From positions 1 to 64,000 of the IMG/VR virus record IMGVR_UViG_3300043446_002337: a DNA stretch of 64,000 bases; one strand, given 5' to 3'. Below, piece after piece: positions 45,251-54,138 of the stretch (the first letter of the stretch is position 1; every line of letters starts with the position of its first letter). Made by a program: the position numbers and the translations under genes. The DNA is from a virus. The notes below the pieces were generated by a model that saw only the letters and a program-made list of their open reading frames with translations, was not told the origin of the DNA and did not search any database.

Positions 45251-46699
45251 ATGGACCACCCACACTTAATAGATTGGCGAGAAAAACATTTAAATAGTAT
45301 TGGTCGTGGATTTTGTGCTGCGAAGTGGTTTAACGCCAGTATTTACTTGGGGCATGGATTTAACGGTTCATGTCACCTTCCGCTACCACATCCTATTGAC
45401 GTAGAGGAAATAAAAACAAATCCATCCGCGATACATAACACTGCCCATAAAAAAGAAGTTAGAAAAATGATGTTAAGTGGGACTAGACCAGCAGAGTGTT
45501 CCTACTGTTGGAAGATAGAAGATATTGGTAGAAACAATATTTCTGACCGTGTATTTAAAAGTATGATTTATGACGGTGGTGAGATTGCCTCGTTGAAAAA
45601 CCTATCGGGTGATGAAGATGTACTGTTAAAAACAGTAGAAATTAGTTTTGACAGAACTTGTAATTTTGCTTGTAGTTATTGTAATGCCGGATATAGTACA
45701 ACTTGGGCAAAAGAAATTAATACATTTGGTCCATACCAGCGTTTAATATCAGATAGTAAAGGAGCCTATCAATCCGATGGCTCTTGGGCAGAACCTTACG
45801 GCAAACACTCAGAGGACAATCCGTATGTCAAAGCGTTCCTAGAGTGGTGGCCTGAATTGTCTAAGAGTCTAATAGAAGTTAGAGTTACGGGGGGAGAACC
45901 GTTACTTAGCCATAACTTTTGGAAGTTTGTAGAAACCGTAAAGCAATATGATTCTACTAATATGCGGTTTGCGATTAATTCAAACATGGGAATGGAACGC
46001 GACGTATTAGATAAATTGGTAAGACTAACACACGAACTTCCTGTCAAAGAATTTTTTCTTTTTACTAGTAACGAAGCATATGGAAATCAAGCAGAATATA
46101 TTCGTGACGGACTAGACTATCAAAAGTGGAAAAATAATTTAATCTATTTTATAGAAAATGCTAGTAGTAAGGCAAGTGTAGTAACAATAATGATGACAAT
46201 TAATAGTTTGTGTCTGTTCAGTATTACAGATTTTCTTCAAGATATGATGGAACTAAAGAAAAAATATGGACACGTAAAACCTCATCTTGACTTTAATATT
46301 TTACGTTGGCCTGGATTTATGAGTCCGTTGGCGCTACCAGACCATCTAAAAAAGACAGTAAGAGATAATTTAGTGTCGTGGTATAGTAACTATAGATACA
46401 CCAGTGATTTGTTGGACAGTGGGGAGAAAAGTCAAATAGATAGATTAATTGATTACATTGAAGTTGTAGAAAAAGGACATAATTTCGTATCAGATGATAA
46501 ACAATATTTACATCACGATTTTAAAAGTTTTTATACACAATATGATTTTAGAAGAAGAAAAGATTTTAAAACCACATTTCCGCAATCTCTTGTTGATTGG
46601 TATAATACAATAGAAGTTCGTCGTGATTTGCCAATCGTGGATACTTTATGGGATGGTGCCATAACTCATTATGAAAGAGGGGAATATGACGCAAAATAA
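45251..46699 (+). CDS. radical SAM protein with N-terminal twitch-type auxiliary-cluster region (paralog 2)
   Basis: 482 residues, the same length as its upstream neighbour, and similar all along it. Auxiliary Cys22, Cys41, Cys83 and Cys86; core CNFACSYC at 137-144; GGEP in VTGGEPLLS. Two base pairs separate it from paralog 1, so the pair looks like an old tandem duplication that has diverged strongly but kept every cluster Cys. This suggests both remain active, perhaps on related substrates or as a heterodimer. Confidence 0.85.
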   Translation: MDHPHLIDWREKHLNSIGRGFCAAKWFNASIYLGHGFNGSCHLPLPHPIDVEEIKTNPSAIHNTAHKKEVRKMMLSGTRPAECSYCWKIEDIGRNNISDRVFKSMIYDGGEIASLKNLSGDEDVLLKTVEISFDRTCNFACSYCNAGYSTTWAKEINTFGPYQRLISDSKGAYQSDGSWAEPYGKHSEDNPYVKAFLEWWPELSKSLIEVRVTGGEPLLSHNFWKFVETVKQYDSTNMRFAINSNMGMERDVLDKLVRLTHELPVKEFFLFTSNEAYGNQAEYIRDGLDYQKWKNNLIYFIENASSKASVVTIMMTINSLCLFSITDFLQDMMELKKKYGHVKPHLDFNILRWPGFMSPLALPDHLKKTVRDNLVSWYSNYRYTSDLLDSGEKSQIDRLIDYIEVVEKGHNFVSDDKQYLHHDFKSFYTQYDFRRRKDFKTTFPQSLVDWYNTIEVRRDLPIVDTLWDGAITHYERGEYDAK

Positions 46700-47477
46700 A
46701 AGATGTTTTGCATTTGGTTGTAGTTACACTAAATATAGATGGCCTACCTGGGCAGATGTTATAGGCGAAAATTTTCATTTTTATAAAAACTATGGTCGTG
46801 GTGGGGCATCTAACCTTTACATACTACAAAAATTTATTCAAGCTAACGACTTGTATAAATTTACGAAAGATGATGTTATACTTGTAATGTTAACTGGGTT
46901 TGGACGTTTTACTTATTATGAAAATAACGCCTTACATACTCATGGAGAAATTAGAAGTTGGTACCACAGTACACAAAATCCGTCGATGGGTAAGTTTTTA
47001 GATAGTGGAATATGGACAGAAGATTTAGGTGCAACAAACTCATATATAGCCGCTAAGACTATAAAAGAATTATTAACTCATATAGGATGTGAGTATAAAA
47101 TTCATTTAGCGATAGATAACTCACATTTCATAAAACACCCATCCAGATTTTTACAAACAGAAATAGCTTTACATTTTGCTGAGAAGTTTTATAGTGTCTT
47201 AGACATTACTTGGTCAATGGATGAGTGGATGAAACAACGATATAATGATGATGATTATTATAAATTTGATGATGAACCACACGACCATCATCCAACAATT
47301 GATATGGCAGAAAATTATGTTATGGAGTATTTTCCAAAATATTATACGGAAACGTCCAAACAGTTTATAAACACAGAGAAAAATCAAATTATATGGGCAA
47401 GTCATTCAAAGCAAGGACACGTATACTCTGAAAGACAGTTGGAGCGATGGGGTAAAGATGAGGTACAGGTATGGTAA
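46686..47477 (+). CDS. SGNH/GDSL hydrolase-like protein (copy 1)
   Basis: I chose the ATG at 46686, preceded by AGAGGGG, giving 263 residues; an in-frame ATG at 46671 lies before this site. FAFGCSYTKY (Ser13) is the block I Ser of the SGNH family, YGRGGASN carries a block II Gly and possibly the block III Asn, and DEPHDHHPT near the end carries the Asp-x-x-His. No signal peptide. SGNH proteins add or remove acyl groups on sugars. Confidence 0.65.
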   Translation: MTQNKRCFAFGCSYTKYRWPTWADVIGENFHFYKNYGRGGASNLYILQKFIQANDLYKFTKDDVILVMLTGFGRFTYYENNALHTHGEIRSWYHSTQNPSMGKFLDSGIWTEDLGATNSYIAAKTIKELLTHIGCEYKIHLAIDNSHFIKHPSRFLQTEIALHFAEKFYSVLDITWSMDEWMKQRYNDDDYYKFDDEPHDHHPTIDMAENYVMEYFPKYYTETSKQFINTEKNQIIWASHSKQGHVYSERQLERWGKDEVQVW

Positions 47478-48928
47478 CAAAACTTTCTATTCCATTTTTA
47501 TATGACTACGTTTTCCCGAATTTTATATTACCAAATGCTCTAATGCTGGAATATGGAATCGTAAATTATTTACATACTATGTACGATAACAGACTTAGTA
47601 TGAACAGTTTTTTTGAAGAAAAGTTAGTAAAAAATGATAAATATGAAACCGCGGTACCTCATGTGTATGGAAATGCGTTAGGATTATGGCCAAATAGTCT
47701 TAGACATAATGGTTCTCATATGAAAGCAGCAATGTATGAAACAAAGGTTAATATTATTGAAGAATCATTATATTTAGGGAAAACAAAATACCAACGATAT
47801 ATTTATCCCATAAAAGTTCCGCCACATTTTGATAAATTTACTGGATACAATATATCCGATTGTCCTAGATTAAACGGAGAATATTTTTGGAAGCATATGT
47901 CCGCAGAGGCATTGGCTGACGCTCGGAGTGGAAAAGCTATAATCTTTTTAGATTACGCTCAAGAAAACTCTATTGAAAAAATGGATTATGACCGTTTACA
48001 TGCTGCCCTAGAGTTTTCATACATACCTGCAAAAAACATCATATTAGCATTCAACAGCTTTAATGCTAAGGAAGTTTATGAATCGTGGTATAAACCAGAA
48101 TACAGACGATTGGAAGTCTGGAACTGGCCATTTATGACCACAAACTCATCTTATCATTATAAACATCATATTCAATCAAATGGACAAGCAGTAGTAAGCA
48201 CGCATGAATTTAAACAATCCGCTTTAAAGTTACGAAAAAACCACTTGTTATTCAAAATTCGTAGACGGCGTGACCATCGTATGGCATTATTGTATAAGTT
48301 TGTATCCGATGGTTTACTAGATAAAATAGATTGGTCATGTCTAGAAGAACATCAATTTGAAGAAAACACGGTTCGTAGGGTAGCAGAACGATACGGACTT
48401 GAAAATAATATAGACGCCGTTCGTACTCTGTATGAAACTGTAGGTATTCCACATTTTCTTCAAAGTGAGCAAGAAGAAGATAAGAATTATCATAGTATAC
48501 ATGGTTGGACCCCGTGGGATGGTCAAGCGCACAAAGAATCGTATGTATACCTATGTACGGAAACAGTAACAGACACACCGTATAAAGCAATAACAGAAAA
48601 GGTATTCAAACCTCTTGCCAATTTCATGCCACTTATATTCTTTGGTCCTCCGAATACACTAACACTTTTACGAGAACTAGGATTTAAAACATTTTTTCCG
48701 TGGATTGATGAAAGTTATGATGTGGAATTAGACGATAGAAAAAGAGCACAAATGATATACACAGAAATAAAACGTTTGTGTTCTATGAATTTAGAAGATT
48801 TACATAAGTGGTATTGGGAGATGGAAGATATTTTACTTCACAACAGAGAAGTGATACAAGTATTATATGAGCAAGAAAAAGAAAGTATAAAATTAATAGA
48901 ATATCTATACAGTAGAGTTACACAATGA
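47471..48928 (+). CDS. putative GT-B glycosyltransferase, family 'EKxF-GFKTF-DESYD' (copy 1)
   Basis: 485 residues. The C-terminal third has ITEKVFKPLANFMPLIFFGP, LRELGFKTFFPWIDESYD, and a final helix LHKWYWEMEDILLHNREVI. The proteins at 52738 and 54122 have the same three parts. The E-K-x-F/W signature followed by a Pro-rich strand resembles GT10 fucosyltransferases and exostosin-like GT-B enzymes, where it binds the nucleotide-sugar. The N-terminal half is unique. GAGG precedes the start, which overlaps the SGNH gene by 7 bases. Confidence 0.6.
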   Translation: MVTKLSIPFLYDYVFPNFILPNALMLEYGIVNYLHTMYDNRLSMNSFFEEKLVKNDKYETAVPHVYGNALGLWPNSLRHNGSHMKAAMYETKVNIIEESLYLGKTKYQRYIYPIKVPPHFDKFTGYNISDCPRLNGEYFWKHMSAEALADARSGKAIIFLDYAQENSIEKMDYDRLHAALEFSYIPAKNIILAFNSFNAKEVYESWYKPEYRRLEVWNWPFMTTNSSYHYKHHIQSNGQAVVSTHEFKQSALKLRKNHLLFKIRRRRDHRMALLYKFVSDGLLDKIDWSCLEEHQFEENTVRRVAERYGLENNIDAVRTLYETVGIPHFLQSEQEEDKNYHSIHGWTPWDGQAHKESYVYLCTETVTDTPYKAITEKVFKPLANFMPLIFFGPPNTLTLLRELGFKTFFPWIDESYDVELDDRKRAQMIYTEIKRLCSMNLEDLHKWYWEMEDILLHNREVIQVLYEQEKESIKLIEYLYSRVTQ

Positions 48929-49482
48929 ACTATAAACATACCCGATGGAATGAGTTTGATGTAAAACCATCAATAGTGTTCGGTGACCAAGTTCCAATGT
49001 TTTCTCCAACATCTTATCAGGAATTTCGTGGGGAAATATGGACAAGTTATCATACAAAGTATCATCCCGTTAATCAATATATCAATTATATGAAAGATGT
49101 AACCGTACACAATAGACATTCACGGTCATATAAAGGTGTACTACGTGGATTACATTATGATAACAAAACATGGAAACTGGTTCAAGCTATTGTTGGTCAT
49201 ATATACTTGGTTGTTTTGGATGTTAGAGAAGATTCATTAACTTATGGAAAGTGGGAGTCCTATATAATATCTGAAGCAAATAAGATGCAAGTATTAATTC
49301 CACCTGGGTTTGCGAATGGGCATTTTGCATTAACGGATTGCATATTTAGTTATAATTTATTTTATGAAGGTGACTTTGTGGACGTAGACAGACAATCTGT
49401 AATTAAGTGGAATGATTCAAGATTTAATATGGACTGGCCTACATCGTCGCCCGTACTACAAAAGAGAGATGCAGATGGTTAA
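48925..49482 (+). CDS. dTDP-4-dehydrorhamnose 3,5-epimerase-like protein (RmlC family)
   Basis: 185 residues (RmlC usually 180-185). GVLRGLHYD at 71-79 holds the RGLH with catalytic His77, YLVVLDVRED lines the beta-barrel, and VLIPPGFANGHFAL (124-136) is the PxGFAHGF-type segment with His in place. A Tyr-containing strand (SYNLFYEG) may supply the acid. It should epimerise a 4-keto-6-deoxy NDP-hexose. No RmlA, RmlB or RmlD is recognised beside it, but three SDR-type epimerase/dehydratases follow in the module. Confidence 0.85.
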   Translation: MNYKHTRWNEFDVKPSIVFGDQVPMFSPTSYQEFRGEIWTSYHTKYHPVNQYINYMKDVTVHNRHSRSYKGVLRGLHYDNKTWKLVQAIVGHIYLVVLDVREDSLTYGKWESYIISEANKMQVLIPPGFANGHFALTDCIFSYNLFYEGDFVDVDRQSVIKWNDSRFNMDWPTSSPVLQKRDADG

Positions 49483-50104
49483 AAACTTAGAGAGATATCC
49501 AATAATACGAAGTATATCTTATACCGCCGAAGATTTAAAAACATTTGAATCTTTAATTGTATCACATTGGGAAAATGCTAAAATTAGAGGTCCAATCCAT
49601 TTATCAGATGGGAATGAACAGCAGTTGATTGAGATTTTCAGTCGTATATCCCCCAACGACTGGGTATTTTCTACGTGGCGGTCACATTATCACGCACTAC
49701 TGAAAGGAATAACGCCAACGTGGTTAGAAAATGAAATTTTAGCTGGAAAATCTATAACAATTTGTGATATAGACAATCAATTTTATTCCTCTGCAATAGT
49801 TGGTGGTACGTTGTCTATAGCGTTAGGTGTTGCAATGGGACTAAAAGAAAACAATAGCACACAAAAAGTTTGGTGTTTTATTGGTGATATGAGTTTTGAG
49901 AGTGGTATATTTTATGAGGTTCATAAATATGCAAGAAACTTTGAGTTACCATTATACTTTGTTGTGGAAGATAATGCAGTATCTACGTATACACCTACGG
50001 AAGCTACATGGAATAAAAAAAGAACTATTCCTGATGATGTAATACATTACACGTACAAATCAAAGTATCCACATTATGGTACCGGTAAATGGATAGCGTT
50101 TTAG
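49475..50104 (+). CDS. ThDP-binding (PP) domain protein, E1-alpha-like
   Basis: I chose the ATG at 49475, with AGAGAG at correct spacing; ATGs at 49412 and 49469 are in frame. 209 residues against about 330-370 in 2-oxoacid dehydrogenase E1-alpha. VFSTWRSHYHALLKGIT and AIVGGTLSIALGVAMGL match E1-alpha, and the thiamine-diphosphate motif is GD at 137-138 (FIGDMSFESG) with the ED-N ending at Asn167 (VVEDNAVSTY). The matching Pyr half is 12 kb away at 61540. It probably works with that protein as a two-subunit enzyme; substrate unknown. Confidence 0.75.
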   Translation: MVKNLERYPIIRSISYTAEDLKTFESLIVSHWENAKIRGPIHLSDGNEQQLIEIFSRISPNDWVFSTWRSHYHALLKGITPTWLENEILAGKSITICDIDNQFYSSAIVGGTLSIALGVAMGLKENNSTQKVWCFIGDMSFESGIFYEVHKYARNFELPLYFVVEDNAVSTYTPTEATWNKKRTIPDDVIHYTYKSKYPHYGTGKWIAF

Positions 50105-50108
50105 ATAT

Positions 50109-51308
50109 ATGAAGTATAATGACCAAGAACATAATTTTAAAAAGTTTATATCTGAATGGGATATAAACTCGGAATATGTTTTGTTTGGAGCAAGTAAAGA
50201 ATGTGTTCAGTTTATACGAAGTTTGGATATTTTATTGGGTGAGGGATGCTTAAAAATAAAATATATCGTTGACCATGACATAAAAGATACAACTACTGTA
50301 AGTAATATTAATCAAATAAGTTCGTTTTATAGGCAGTCAAAGCAAGTAGATAACAATAGAAAAAATTTAAAATTAGTACACATAGACAACTTTGATGAGG
50401 TTGATACGAAAGTCATAATCACATCAGATGAATTTAGGAACCAATATAAGCAATACCTACAATCAAAAAACATAAAATATACTTGGTATAAAAATATAGC
50501 TTCCATTTGGCCATTTGAGTACGAGAAAAAAACACATATATTCCAAACAGATATACTGGTCACAGAAAAATGTAATTTAAACTGTTCGCATTGTAATATG
50601 TTTATTCCACACTATGAAGCACCTAGTCACCGAAGTGTTAATACTATAATAAACGATGTAGATTTATTCTTTCAGAAAGTTGATTATGTTAGTATACTTC
50701 ATTTAGTTGGTGGAGAACCATTTTTATATCCTAATATAGATGATATAATTACGCATATCACACGTAATTATGTAGAGAGAATAGATAAATTTATAATCAC
50801 AACTAATGGTACTGCAACTCCAAAAGATACAACAATACAATTACTACAAAATAGTAATATTATCTTAAGTGTAAGTAACTACTCGGATAAGTTACCCAAG
50901 TTACGCGCTAAGATAACTAAAACAATAGAATACTACGAACTCAATAATATACGACATTATGTTAGAAGTAATATTGAATGGTATGATTTTGGTGATTTAC
51001 GGATAAAAAAACATTTAGAAGAAAACGAACTGATACAACATTTTGATAGTTGTACTGCTCCATTTAGAGGATTAAATAATGGTAAGTTTTATTATTGTCA
51101 TCTTAATACTAGTGCGGTATTAACAAAGTTATTCCCATTAAGTTCAAATGATTACATAGATTTAGAGTCTACAACGAGCGAGGCTCTTATAAAATTTGAT
51201 TTAGGATACACAGGGTTAGGATACATAACATTTTGTGACAATTGTAACGGATGTAACACTGGAATAAAGATACCGGTAAGTTATGAAAAGCAAGGTGTTA
51301 GAATATGA
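50109..51308 (+). CDS. radical SAM protein with N-terminal Rossmann-like domain and C-terminal SPASM-like Cys
   Basis: 399 residues. N-terminal 130 residues start with EYVLFGASKE, like a small Rossmann fold of sugar-modifying proteins. The core has TEKCNLNCSHC (Cys155, 159, 162) and the GGEP of HLVGGEPFLYP. The C-terminus has DSCTAPFRGLNNGKFYYCHL and TFCDNCNGCNTG, fitting one auxiliary iron-sulfur cluster of the SPASM type. It is unrelated in detail to the tandem pair at 43800. The gene starts four bases after the E1-alpha-like gene. Confidence 0.85.
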   Translation: MKYNDQEHNFKKFISEWDINSEYVLFGASKECVQFIRSLDILLGEGCLKIKYIVDHDIKDTTTVSNINQISSFYRQSKQVDNNRKNLKLVHIDNFDEVDTKVIITSDEFRNQYKQYLQSKNIKYTWYKNIASIWPFEYEKKTHIFQTDILVTEKCNLNCSHCNMFIPHYEAPSHRSVNTIINDVDLFFQKVDYVSILHLVGGEPFLYPNIDDIITHITRNYVERIDKFIITTNGTATPKDTTIQLLQNSNIILSVSNYSDKLPKLRAKITKTIEYYELNNIRHYVRSNIEWYDFGDLRIKKHLEENELIQHFDSCTAPFRGLNNGKFYYCHLNTSAVLTKLFPLSSNDYIDLESTTSEALIKFDLGYTGLGYITFCDNCNGCNTGIKIPVSYEKQGVRI

Positions 51309-51778
51309 TTATCATAGTTGATATTGATAGTACTCTTTGTATTCATGAAAAGAGACAACACATTGCCACGGATATTAATGGTAAATTGGATTGGGATATT
51401 TTTTATGCGTATGAAAATATTATTACTGACGAACCTATTTGGGAAACGATAAATAATGTACGCCGATATAAAGATAAAAACTTTAGAATAGTAATCTTTA
51501 CTTCTAGACCAGAAATAACGCGAAATGCTACAGAAACTTGGTTACGTAAGTATGAAATACCGTATGATTCGTTACACATGCGAAGTGTTGAAGAACACAA
51601 AATACCTGCTGTAGAATTAAAAAAGAAAATGTATGACACGATTATTGACGATAAAGTTTTTTGCGCATTTGAAGACAAGGAAGAAATAGTTGATTTGTGG
51701 TTATCGTTGGGGATACCAACATTTAAGGTAGAATATGAACACCATAGAACGTCAGATAAAATTATTATTAAAAAATAA
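51305..51778 (+). CDS. HAD-superfamily phosphatase-like protein
   Basis: 157 residues. VDIDSTLCIH (Asp6, Asp8) is HAD motif I, IVIFTSRPE motif II and TIIDDKV a motif IV-like acidic pair. It resembles the small phage HAD group related to polynucleotide-kinase 3'-phosphatases and to sugar-phosphate phosphatases. In this module a sugar-phosphate substrate is more likely. ATGA overlap before, 44-base overlap after. Confidence 0.75.
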   Translation: MIIIVDIDSTLCIHEKRQHIATDINGKLDWDIFYAYENIITDEPIWETINNVRRYKDKNFRIVIFTSRPEITRNATETWLRKYEIPYDSLHMRSVEEHKIPAVELKKKMYDTIIDDKVFCAFEDKEEIVDLWLSLGIPTFKVEYEHHRTSDKIIIKK

Positions 51779-52733
51779 AAGTTGGCAGTATCCTAATTCT
51801 TTTGAGGAATTAGGGTACATTTATTTTGGACCATTGTTATTTAATTTTTTTGTATGGTTGATGAACGAAGTAAAATATTCAGATAAGGTGTTGTTTAATT
51901 CCAGAGAAGGATTTTTCTTAGAAAAAATATATAAGATTTTTCAAGAGAAATATACGTTACCTCAATCAGTTTATTTCAAAACATCAAGAAAAATTTCATC
52001 GTTGGCGTCATTTAAAACAGAACGTGATATCTACGATACATTTAAATTACATAGATATCACGGAACTCTATCTAGTTTATTGCGTGATAGATTTGGTATA
52101 TGCCCACGTATTGAGCAGGATTATTTAATAGACACGGTGAACCAGATTCCAAATATAGATTACTATTTGGAAGAGATTTTAATAAAATCAAATCGTATTA
52201 GGAATGAGTATGGTGAGTATGTTAACGATATAGTCGGTGCTTCCAATAATATCTCAATGGTGGACAGTGGGTATCAAGGTACAACACAATATTATCTAGA
52301 AAAAACCTACCAACTAAGATTCAAAGGTAGGTATATCACATTTAAGGGTAATAAAAGTTTGCATGACGTAGTAGGATTTTATAATTTTACAACCACGAAC
52401 TTTCAAAAAAATATAATATTTTTTGAATCTGTGTTTACCGATAGTGTAGGAACATATGTTGATATTAAGGCGGACTCATTTATAAATGAAGAAATTGATA
52501 CGTCCACACATTTCTTCAACAAAAAACAGAAGATAGTTCTCGGTATAGAAACATTTATACGTGAAATGTTAAGTCATGACTTAGACATAGAAAGTACGTG
52601 TCCAGAGTACTCTGATTATATTTTTAATCTTATGTGTACAAAAGATTTTGTAAAGAACTATGAATTACTTGATATTTTTTATCATGACAATTACTACACC
52701 CGAAACATAACTAAAAAAATAGTAGGAAATTAA
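51735..52733 (+). CDS. HAD-like/COG5610-type protein of glycan clusters
   Basis: 332 residues. SDKVLFNSREGFFLEKIYKI, then YFKTSRKISSLASF and MVDSGYQGTTQYYLEK, fit the pattern of large HAD-like proteins found in O-antigen and capsule clusters (predicted hydrolase COG5610: 'SRDG..L...Y....SRR', 'DIGW.G..Q'). The first Asp of the HAD motif is replaced by Asn (LFNSREG), so it may not be a phosphatase. AAGG precedes the ATG, which overlaps the previous gene by 44 bases. Confidence 0.55.
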   Translation: MNTIERQIKLLLKNKSWQYPNSFEELGYIYFGPLLFNFFVWLMNEVKYSDKVLFNSREGFFLEKIYKIFQEKYTLPQSVYFKTSRKISSLASFKTERDIYDTFKLHRYHGTLSSLLRDRFGICPRIEQDYLIDTVNQIPNIDYYLEEILIKSNRIRNEYGEYVNDIVGASNNISMVDSGYQGTTQYYLEKTYQLRFKGRYITFKGNKSLHDVVGFYNFTTTNFQKNIIFFESVFTDSVGTYVDIKADSFINEEIDTSTHFFNKKQKIVLGIETFIREMLSHDLDIESTCPEYSDYIFNLMCTKDFVKNYELLDIFYHDNYYTRNITKKIVGN

Positions 52734-52737
52734 ATAT

Positions 52738-54138
52738 ATGAAAACTACACACGGTTCAAAATTTAAATTAGTATACTCTGATTGGCACTTTGTTGGTGAT
52801 ACACTACGACCAATTGGTAACGGGATACACCCCGCAGCAAAACAGGTTATAGAACATATTCGTAAAAATAATTTAAATATTGACTATACCGAATTTTTAC
52901 AACATAGAAACGAACGTAAAGTTATAAAATTTGACCACTCAGAACTTATAAATTATTTTACTAGAAATTATCCTCAAAATATAGTACCGATTAACGAAAT
53001 ATATGATGATGGTTTTATTTATATCTACCCATTAGAAATAAAGGATACATTGGAAGCGTTGGTACATACAAATACATTCATACTAGACAGTGAAACATAT
53101 AGTTGGTGTTTAACAGACATACTACCAGTAGAATTACTTCCACATTTTAAAACTGGTAAGGTAAAAATTTTAATAAATATGGTTCATGACCCAAATTACG
53201 ATGATGTAAATATACGAGCGTTTGAACTTAAAATGAACGAGTTAGGGATTGATGGGGAAAACATAATCATTCTGTCCGGATGTAAGTTTGATAAGTATTA
53301 TGAAATTCACCCAGACAGTAAAATAAAAATGTACACGGGTCATCTTTTTCTTCAACAAAGCTCTATTACAATGAAACAATTTCCAGCTATCGGTCAGTTG
53401 GGATATATGTCGGAGTTTGTGGAAGAAACTGACTTGTCATCAGATATTATTAGACCGCATAAGTTTTTATGCTGTAATAGAACGATGCACAAACCACACC
53501 GTTCTGGGTTGGCATACTTGACTGTAAAGTATAACTTATTGACAGATGGATTGTTTTCATTTATTCAAAAACTACCAATAAATTCATTGAGAACGATTAT
53601 ACGCGAAGTAATAGAAGAACCCAACGAGGATTATATAACGAAAATAGTATCTATAGTACCATACGAATTGGATACACAACACTTACCAGAATCAAAAAAA
53701 TCTGGATTTGGGGTGTCAAACAATAAAAAGGAATGGTATATAAATACGTACATTAACATTGTTACGGAAACCTTTTTTGGTACCGATGTATTTTTATCTG
53801 AGAAAGTTTTTAGACCTATATCCAACTATCAACCATTTATACTTCTAGGCGATTATGGGTCGTTGAAAGAATTAAAACGACTTGGATTTAAAACATTTGA
53901 ACCATTTATAGATGAAAGTTATGATATGGAACAAAATCCGAAAAAAAGATTTAAAAAAATTGAAATAGAACTAGCAAAGTTAAAAAATAAATCTATACAA
54001 GAAATACATGATTGGTACTACTCAATAAAGGATATATTGGTGTACAATAGAAATCATCTATATTACTATTATGACGGGTACGAATGTTTTGAACCAATAT
54101 TTGAACAACTAAAGATAGATTATGAACTATCAAAGTAA
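52738..54138 (+). CDS. putative GT-B glycosyltransferase, family 'EKxF-GFKTF-DESYD' (copy 2)
   Basis: 466 residues. Three motifs shared with its neighbour at 54122: an early LINMVHDPNYDD segment; FLCCNRTMHKPHRSGLAYL followed by YNLLTDGLFSF; and the C-terminal YINIVTETFFG, LSEKVFRPISNYQPFILLG, LGFKTFEPFIDESYD. The 'N-R-x-x-R/K-x-H-R' segment with the E-K-V-F strand is what I take as a sugar-nucleotide site; this is inference. No membrane segment. Confidence 0.6.
   Translation: MKTTHGSKFKLVYSDWHFVGDTLRPIGNGIHPAAKQVIEHIRKNNLNIDYTEFLQHRNERKVIKFDHSELINYFTRNYPQNIVPINEIYDDGFIYIYPLEIKDTLEALVHTNTFILDSETYSWCLTDILPVELLPHFKTGKVKILINMVHDPNYDDVNIRAFELKMNELGIDGENIIILSGCKFDKYYEIHPDSKIKMYTGHLFLQQSSITMKQFPAIGQLGYMSEFVEETDLSSDIIRPHKFLCCNRTMHKPHRSGLAYLTVKYNLLTDGLFSFIQKLPINSLRTIIREVIEEPNEDYITKIVSIVPYELDTQHLPESKKSGFGVSNNKKEWYINTYINIVTETFFGTDVFLSEKVFRPISNYQPFILLGDYGSLKELKRLGFKTFEPFIDESYDMEQNPKKRFKKIEIELAKLKNKSIQEIHDWYYSIKDILVYNRNHLYYYYDGYECFEPIFEQLKIDYELSK

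Noticed and set aside
47471-48928. Assigning a specific sugar (fucosyltransferase) from the EKxF motif
   Set aside because: The motif is shared by several GT-B families and the rest of the protein does not match GT10 clearly, so only a general call is made.
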